A stretch of DNA of 64,000 bases. Source: Pueribacillus theae (GTDB lineage Bacteria > Bacillota > Bacilli > Bacillales > UBA6769). The translations under genes were made by a program, and so were the position numbers. Below the pieces are notes generated by a model. The model was given only the letters and a program-made list of their open reading frames with translations, ran no database searches and was not told the DNA's origin. This document shows, piece after piece, positions 58,826-64,000 of the stretch; within the stretch, counting starts at the first letter, position 1; every line of letters begins with the position of its first letter. The DNA is taken from the NCBI RefSeq assembly GCF_003097615.1, contig NZ_QCZG01000020.1, positions 1-64,000 of the forward strand. Direction: 5' to 3'.

Positions 58826-59818
58826 ATGAATTCATTTCGAGCCTTAGTCGTTGATAAAACAGAAGATCGCTTTACAGTAGATATAAAAAATTTGTCTTTA
58901 GAAGATTTGCCAGATGGCGATGTGTTAATCAAAGTGAAATATTCAAGTGTTAATTATAAAGATGGTTTAGCTGGAGACCCGAATGGAAAAATTGTTCGCT
59001 CATATCCTTTCGTTCCAGGTATTGACTTGGGAGGAGTAGTCGTCACTTCAAAAGATCCAAACTTCCGTGAAGGGGACGAAGTCATTGTTACGAGCTATGA
59101 ATTGGGCGTATCACATTTCGGAGGATTTAGTGAGTACGCGCGAGTGCCTTCTGATTGGGTTGTACCGCTGCCAAAGGGTTTAAGCTTGAAAGAATCAATG
59201 GTCTTTGGAACAGCAGGTTTTACTGCAGGTCTGTCGATTCAAGGTTTAGAGGAACATGGTGTTAATCCGGATAAAGGGTCTGTTCTTGTGACAGGTGCAA
59301 CCGGAGGAGTTGGAAGCATGGCGGTTGCCATGTTAGCAAAACGGGGCTTTCATGTTGTAGCAAGTACAGGTAAAGAATCCGAACATGATTACTTAAAGAA
59401 ACTCGGTGCGGCTGAAGTGATTTCGCGTGCAGATGTGTCTCCTGAAAAGGTTCGTCCGTTAGACAAGCAGCGTTGGGCAGGAGCAGTTGATCCAGTAGGA
59501 GGAAACACCCTTTCCTATGTGCTTAGTACGACAAAATATGGAGGCGCGGTTGCGGTTAGCGGGCTTACTGGAGGTGCTAAAGTTGCAACCACTGTTCACC
59601 CATTTATTCTCCGCGGAGTGACACTCATTGGCATCGATTCGGTCTATTGCCCAATGGAGAAGAGAAGGAGTTTGTGGGAGCAATTAGCGGCAAACTTAAA
59701 ACCTGATAACTTATTGGATTATATTTCAAGTGAAGTAACACTTGAACAATTGCCTTCAACATTGCCTGAAATACTGAAAGGGAAAATTCGTGGAAGAACA
59801 ATTGTTAATTTGGACTAA
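58826..59818 (+). CDS. YhdH/YhfP/AcuI-type zinc-free MDR oxidoreductase
   Basis: Medium-chain reductase of the YhdH group, some of whose members reduce acrylyl-CoA with NADPH (AcuI). It has RALVVDKTEDRFTVDI at the start, YSSVNYKDGLAGDPNGKIVR, VPGIDLGGVV and the nucleotide-binding VTGATGGVGSMAVAMLAKRG; zinc ligands are absent. ATG at 58826 after GTGAGG, 330 aa. Here it may reduce an alpha,beta-unsaturated CoA ester; quinone reductase is the usual default label. Confidence 0.88.
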   Translation: MNSFRALVVDKTEDRFTVDIKNLSLEDLPDGDVLIKVKYSSVNYKDGLAGDPNGKIVRSYPFVPGIDLGGVVVTSKDPNFREGDEVIVTSYELGVSHFGGFSEYARVPSDWVVPLPKGLSLKESMVFGTAGFTAGLSIQGLEEHGVNPDKGSVLVTGATGGVGSMAVAMLAKRGFHVVASTGKESEHDYLKKLGAAEVISRADVSPEKVRPLDKQRWAGAVDPVGGNTLSYVLSTTKYGGAVAVSGLTGGAKVATTVHPFILRGVTLIGIDSVYCPMEKRRSLWEQLAANLKPDNLLDYISSEVTLEQLPSTLPEILKGKIRGRTIVNLD

Positions 59819-59890
59819 TAGATACCTCTAAAAGAAAGTAGGGTTCATATAGCTCTTTGATTTTTGAAACTTTAGAAATGGGGGATTGAT

Positions 59891-60652
59891 ATGGCGAGAT
59901 TTGATGGGAGAGTAGCGATTGTTACGGGATCAAGTCGTGGAATTGGAAAAGAAATTGCAACGAAATTTGCCGAAGAAGGTGCAAAGGTCGCTCTCCTCGA
60001 TATTAATGAAACCGCATTAGAGGAAACAGCAAAAGAGTTTCGTGACAAAGGCTATGAAGCGATAATAAAAATCACAAATGTTGCTGATTCTGCACAAGTG
60101 GATAAGGCTGTTGAATCAGTCGTTGATCAATTTGGTAAAGTCGATATTTTAGTCAACAATGCAGGTGTTATTCGCGACAATTTATTGTTCAAAATGACAG
60201 ACGACGATTGGCAAACAGTGATGGATGTGCATTTGAAAGGTTCGTTTAATTGTGCCCGCGCTGTTCAAAAATATATGGTGGAAAACAAATATGGTCGAAT
60301 CGTTAACATTTCTTCAGGCTCTGCACTGGGAAATCGCGGACAGGCGAATTATGCCGCGGCAAAAGCTGGTTTGCAAGGCTTTACAAAAACACTGGCAATT
60401 GAGCTAGGAAAATACGGGATTACAACAAATTCTGTTGCGCCTGGTTTCATTGAAACAGACATGACGAAAGCAACGGCAGAACGTATTGGTATTTCTTTTG
60501 AATCATTCGTTAATAACATTGTTTCCACGATTCCGGTTGGACGTAGCGGGAAGCCTGCCGACATTGCAAATGCGGTTGCGTTTTTCTGTGATAGTGCATC
60601 CTCATTTGTAAATGGTCAAGTAATTTATGTTGCTGGTGGACCTTTAAACTAG
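59891..60652 (+). CDS. SDR-family dehydrogenase (FabG-like)
   Basis: Classical short-chain dehydrogenase of 253 aa. The cofactor motif is TGSSRGIGKEIA (about 12-23), NNAG follows near residue 90, and the catalytic Ser and Tyr-x3-Lys lie in NISSGSALGNRGQANYAAAK. An aspartate at the end of beta-2 (ALLDIN) favours NAD over NADP. In this setting it most likely oxidises a 3-hydroxyacyl-CoA rather than serving fatty acid synthesis. A GGGGGAT site precedes the start. Confidence 0.9.
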   Translation: MARFDGRVAIVTGSSRGIGKEIATKFAEEGAKVALLDINETALEETAKEFRDKGYEAIIKITNVADSAQVDKAVESVVDQFGKVDILVNNAGVIRDNLLFKMTDDDWQTVMDVHLKGSFNCARAVQKYMVENKYGRIVNISSGSALGNRGQANYAAAKAGLQGFTKTLAIELGKYGITTNSVAPGFIETDMTKATAERIGISFESFVNNIVSTIPVGRSGKPADIANAVAFFCDSASSFVNGQVIYVAGGPLN

Positions 60653-60731
60653 GTGATTTGTAAATTGGTAAGTATAGAGATCAAAGTTTAATAAGTCTGT
60701 TTCAAAATTAAAAAGGTCAGAGGTGAACATC

Positions 60732-61919
60732 TTGGATTTATCATATACACCTGAACAGGAAGCTTATCGCGAAAAAGTGCGAAATTGGCTACATGAAAAT
60801 TTGCCTGAAGGCTGGGGAACACCCAGGTTTAAGTTACCCGAAGACGAGCTGGAGCGCGGAAAATTTTTGAATGAGTTAGATAAAAAAATTTACGAGGGCG
60901 GTTTCTTAGGAATTTCATGGCCAAAGGAGTATGGAGGACAAGGATTAACACTTGTTGAAGAGATTATCTATGGTGAGGAAGCGGGTAAACTAGATGTGCC
61001 CGATGGCCCGAATGTTTTGGGTAGATTATTGCTTGGCCCAACATTACTCCAATTCGGTACAGAGGAACAGAAAAAGCGCTACATTCCTCCGCTTCTCAGA
61101 TGTGATGAAATTTGGTGTCAAGGTTTTTCAGAGCCAAATGCCGGTTCAGATTTAGCATCACTCCAAACAAAAGCAGTGCTTGATGGTGATGAATGGGTAA
61201 TTAATGGTCAGAAAGTCTGGACGAGTCTTGCGCATCATGCTGATTGGTGTTTTTTACTTGCTCGTACCGATCAAGATGCGCCCAAACATAAAGGTATTAC
61301 ATTTTTTCTCGTCCCGATGGATAATCCGGGTGTGACCGTTCGTCCACTTGTTCAATTAAATAAAAGCAGAGAATTTAATGAAGTATTCTTTGATAATGTG
61401 AGGATACCGAAAGAAAATGTTGTTGGTGGTGTGAATAACGGCTGGCAAGTTGCAATGGGCACGCTCAGTTTCGAACGAGGCACACTTTCGCCTGGTCAAC
61501 TCATTCGCTTTCAAAATGAATTTAATGTCCTTGCGAAAGTGGCTGGCGACTTGAGAACATCGGATGCCACTCTTGTTAAGGACAATCGCTACTATCGCCA
61601 AAAGCTTGCCGAGATTTATACTGAAATCCGGATTATGCATTACCATTCATTAAAGTCAATAAGCCAGCGTTTAAATGAAGGAAAATTAGGGCCTGAAGCA
61701 TCACTTCAAAAACTATTCTATACGACAACTCGCGTTAAGTTGGGAGAGTTAGGAATAGAAATTCTTGCTGAGGAAGCTCCTTACTGGGGTGAGGAAAGCG
61801 TTGGTCGTGGCAAGATGCAAGAGGTTTATTTTGATTCACGTGGTGCGACTATTTATGCTGGTTCAACACAAATCCAAAAAAATATCATTGCCGAGCGGAT
61901 ACTCGGAATGCCTAAGTGA
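60732..61919 (+). CDS. Acyl-CoA dehydrogenase, catalytic-type subunit
   Basis: FAD-dependent acyl-CoA dehydrogenase, 395 aa. FSEPNAGSDLASLQTKA, GQKVWTSLAHHADW and the C-terminal IYAGSTQIQKNIIAERILG are clear. The position of the MCAD/SCAD base (the Glu of YEG) is Ala here, but Glu248 in TLSFERG matches the isovaleryl-CoA dehydrogenase base and that of the steroid enzyme FadE26/ChsE4. TTG at 60732 follows AGAGGTGA. It pairs with the next gene, as in heteromeric FadE26-FadE27-type enzymes. Confidence 0.9.
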   Translation: MDLSYTPEQEAYREKVRNWLHENLPEGWGTPRFKLPEDELERGKFLNELDKKIYEGGFLGISWPKEYGGQGLTLVEEIIYGEEAGKLDVPDGPNVLGRLLLGPTLLQFGTEEQKKRYIPPLLRCDEIWCQGFSEPNAGSDLASLQTKAVLDGDEWVINGQKVWTSLAHHADWCFLLARTDQDAPKHKGITFFLVPMDNPGVTVRPLVQLNKSREFNEVFFDNVRIPKENVVGGVNNGWQVAMGTLSFERGTLSPGQLIRFQNEFNVLAKVAGDLRTSDATLVKDNRYYRQKLAEIYTEIRIMHYHSLKSISQRLNEGKLGPEASLQKLFYTTTRVKLGELGIEILAEEAPYWGEESVGRGKMQEVYFDSRGATIYAGSTQIQKNIIAERILGMPK

Positions 61920-61930
61920 GGTGTGTGAAC

Positions 61931-63082
61931 ATGTTTTTTGGCTTTTCAGAAGAGGAGAGAATGGTTCAAAAAAGTGTACGTGACATGCTTGAAAAATATT
62001 GTCAAATTGTTGACGTAAGGGCATTTATGAACAACCCAACGGTATCAGACGAAATCCAAAGTTTATTTGGGAAACAAGGCTTGCTAGGGATTCTTGAGCC
62101 AAACGAAGGAAAGGTTACAGGTGTAACGTATGCAATTTTGATTTCTCAGGAAGCAGGACGTGCTGTGCTTCCCTATCCATTGTTAGAAAATTTGGTTGGG
62201 TTATATGCTTTAAAAACATGTGAACAACATGGTAATTTGATTAACGATGTTGAAGCAGGAAAATCGATGCTTACGATTGCATGGCGCAATTATGAGACGA
62301 TGGCAATAAGAACCGAAAAGGGGTTTTCGCTATCCGGAAAACTTTTAGAAGTGCCATTTGCAGCGGATGCTGATAAGATTATTGCAACTGTTCGAATCCC
62401 AGGAACAGGTTATACACCGTTAGAAGAAGAAACGGTTGTTGTGTTAGATCGAAGCAATCCGGCTGTAAGCTTCAGAAAAAGGACAGGTTTTGACGAAACC
62501 TATCCAATTTATGATGTATACCTAGATGATTATCCATTGTTGGAGACTGACATCGTTCAAGGCTTAGGGATGGGTATTGGTCATAAACTAATGTGTAAGG
62601 TTGAGCAATTAGGTGCACTTTTATCAGCTTCGGAAATGGTTGGTTCATCAGAAAGAGCATTGTATGATACTGTCGAGTATACAAAACAGCGTAAGCAATT
62701 TAATACAGTGATTGCAAAGTTTCAAGCGTTGAAACATATGGCAGCTGATATGTACTTACAAGTAGAAAGTGCGAAGTCTGCGATTGAATATGCAGCATGG
62801 GCACTCGAAGCTGGGGATGCCGAAGCCGAATCAGCCGTTTCAATTGCGAAAGCGTATACTTCAACTGCCTCGAAAAAAGTGATAGGTGATGCAATTCAAA
62901 TGCAAGGTGGAATTGGCTTTACATGGGAAAATGACTTGCATTTATTTTTTAAACGCGTGACAAGAAGCGCAGCACTTCTCGGAGATACTTATACGCATAA
63001 TGAACGGATTGCAAAATATGTTCTTGATCGTATAAGTACTGAAAAACATATTCTTGAAGAAAATTATCAACATACCATATAA
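61931..63082 (+). CDS. Acyl-CoA dehydrogenase, partner subunit
   Basis: A 383-residue, more divergent acyl-CoA dehydrogenase. The C-terminal half has KQRKQFNTVIAKFQALKHM and QMQGGIGFTWENDLHLFFKR, the FAD-contacting motifs of FadE27/ChsE5-like subunits. The residues around the IVD-type base read LCKVEQLGALLSA-like and do not match the catalytic pattern, and the N-terminal half is poorly conserved. ATG at 61931 follows GAGGTG, 12 bases after the previous gene. It probably forms a heteromer with that protein. Confidence 0.88.
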   Translation: MFFGFSEEERMVQKSVRDMLEKYCQIVDVRAFMNNPTVSDEIQSLFGKQGLLGILEPNEGKVTGVTYAILISQEAGRAVLPYPLLENLVGLYALKTCEQHGNLINDVEAGKSMLTIAWRNYETMAIRTEKGFSLSGKLLEVPFAADADKIIATVRIPGTGYTPLEEETVVVLDRSNPAVSFRKRTGFDETYPIYDVYLDDYPLLETDIVQGLGMGIGHKLMCKVEQLGALLSASEMVGSSERALYDTVEYTKQRKQFNTVIAKFQALKHMAADMYLQVESAKSAIEYAAWALEAGDAEAESAVSIAKAYTSTASKKVIGDAIQMQGGIGFTWENDLHLFFKRVTRSAALLGDTYTHNERIAKYVLDRISTEKHILEENYQHTI

Positions 63083-63437
63083 TCCGTTTAAGTAATGTAG
63101 TTGATTCTTAGACTTGCTTTATAAGAGTTTAAAAATTTCCCAAAAAAACATCCTAAAAGTGTTTATCCGGCCAAAATTATATTGACCGGATAAACAATAT
63201 ATAATATTATGAAATTACCAATAGTGTAAATATTGCGAATGGGAGGGTGAAAATATTCTCGGTAAAGAAAGCGGTATCCTAGCTTTTGTTGAAAAAAGGG
63301 CATGGTGACGTACGATAAGGAAATCTTAAGTTTTTGTAGGAAGGTTTATAACAACAATTGCCCTAAAGTACTAAGTCCATTACCAATATTTTTGATATGG
63401 AAAAACTCTAAAAAATCGTAAAGGTGGAATGGATTAG
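63083..63437. other. Regulatory gap ahead of the permease gene
   Basis: 355 bases with no supportable gene. It holds operator 4 (63162-63210) and ends in the ribosome binding site AAGGTGGA. A GGGAGGGTGA at 63241-63250 looks like a ribosome binding site with no usable open frame behind it. Confidence 0.55.
63162..63210 (+). promoter_or_regulatory. Operator-promoter 4, upstream of the permease gene
   Basis: TTTATCCGGCCA (63162-63173) and TGACCGGATAAA (63183-63194) are inverted repeats with the 9-base spacer AAATTATAT. TTGACC (63182-63187), 17 bases and TATTAT (63205-63210) form the promoter, as at operators 1 and 3. Confidence 0.8.
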
Positions 63438-64000
63438 ATGAATACTGGAAGTGAACTTGTTCAGTCAGAAGTTAGCAAAAAAACGGGCACTGAACAAAAG
63501 ATGGGTTTAATAGGGGCTATTGCTGTGATTGTCGGATCGATGGTTGGTGCATCTATTTTTGCTTTTCTAGGTTCGATCGCTGCAAAAACAGGGTCATCGC
63601 TCTATATCGTATATCTCATTGCTGTTATTCCAGCTATTTTTGGAAGCGTTGCCTATTTGCAGCTTGGTGCTATGTTTCCCGAAAGTGGAGGTACTTATCA
63701 TTATAATAAAAAATTGCTTTCACCATTTATGGGATTATTAGCGGGGCTTTCGATCTTATTCGCGGCCGTTGGTGTGTTGAGCACGATGTCCATCGCCCTT
63801 GCCCAATTTTTACAAATGTATTTACCTAATGCACCGCTGATTCCTACTTCATTAGGTGTTTTAGCGCTCTTTTTTATCATTAATTTCTTTGGTCTTAAGA
63901 CAACAAACGCCATTCAAGTCATTATGGTTATTTGGATGATAGCGGCGCTTTTGATTTTTGCGTTTCCAGGTTTAATAATCGGAGAGCCTGCACCTCCTTC
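63438..64000 (+). CDS. APC-superfamily amino acid/organic cation permease (5' part)
   Basis: The gene runs off the window; 187 codons are present. After a hydrophilic N-terminus comes KMGLIGAIAVIVGSMVGASI, the glycine-rich first helix of APC transporters, then YLQLGAMFPESGGTYHY and further hydrophobic segments, at least five helices in all. ATG at 63438 follows AAGGTGGA. Placed behind operator 4, it may import the pathway substrate or a related amine or amino acid. Specificity cannot be told from this part. Confidence 0.85.
   Translation, partial: MNTGSELVQSEVSKKTGTEQKMGLIGAIAVIVGSMVGASIFAFLGSIAAKTGSSLYIVYLIAVIPAIFGSVAYLQLGAMFPESGGTYHYNKKLLSPFMGLLAGLSILFAAVGVLSTMSIALAQFLQMYLPNAPLIPTSLGVLALFFIINFFGLKTTNAIQVIMVIWMIAALLIFAFPGLIIGEPAPP

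Overview
The window is chromosomal DNA from an endospore-forming member of the Bacillaceae. The evidence is gene content and order: sporulation genes (spoVID, spoIIB, spoIVFA/FB, safA, bofC, spoVB) lie among valS-folC, radC-mreBCD-minCD, rplU-prp-rpmA-obgE, ruvAB-queA-tgt-yajC, secDF-recJ-apt-relA-dtd, as in Bacillus subtilis and relatives. I cannot name the species from sequence alone.

Layout. 1-7.4 kb: spoVID, a small opposite-strand gene, a T-box-controlled valS, folC and spoIIB. 7.4-9.1 kb: radC with a repeat-filled intergenic region; maf and comC, usually between spoIIB and radC, are absent. 9.1-16.1 kb: shape and division genes mreBCD-minCD, the SpoIVFA/SpoIVFB pro-sigma-K protease module and a short RNase E/G-family protein. 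16.1-20.2 kb: L21 leader, rplU, prp, rpmA, obgE, pheB and pheA. 20.3-28.3 kb: NAD synthesis block (niaR-nifS divergent from nadB-nadC-nadA), with safA, a kinase-like spore gene and nadE downstream. 28.4-46.9 kb: a YhcN/YlaJ-type lipoprotein, yebC, bofC, ruvAB, DUF2905, queA-tgt-yajC, small membrane proteins, spoVB, comN, secDF, a LapA-domain protein, recJ, apt, relA and dtd.

47.2-64.0 kb (runs off the right edge): an accessory catabolic island in place of the hisS/aspS neighbourhood expected after dtd. It has a TetR regulator, an acyl-CoA synthetase, an aldehyde dehydrogenase, a PaaK-like CoA ligase, a complete TRAP transporter (DctQ, DctM, DctP), a crotonase, a thiolase, a YhdH/AcuI-type reductase, a FabG-type dehydrogenase, two dissimilar acyl-CoA dehydrogenases and the start of an APC permease. 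Parts of it are visibly more A+T-rich than the core. Together the genes read as uptake of a carboxylate, CoA activation and a beta-oxidation-like route. The substrate cannot be named from sequence.

The most interesting signal is four near-identical inverted-repeat operators at 48.0, 53.2, 56.5 and 63.2 kb, each ahead of one transcription unit of this island. In every one the right arm supplies a TTGACC/TTGACT -35 element, and three have TATTAT exactly 17 bases further on. This looks like a self-contained regulon of the local TetR protein. Two families of short intergenic repeats are scattered through the core; one supplies the folC stop codon and another lies just ahead of the true spoVB start. 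I saw no rRNA, tRNA, CRISPR array, prophage or intact insertion sequence.
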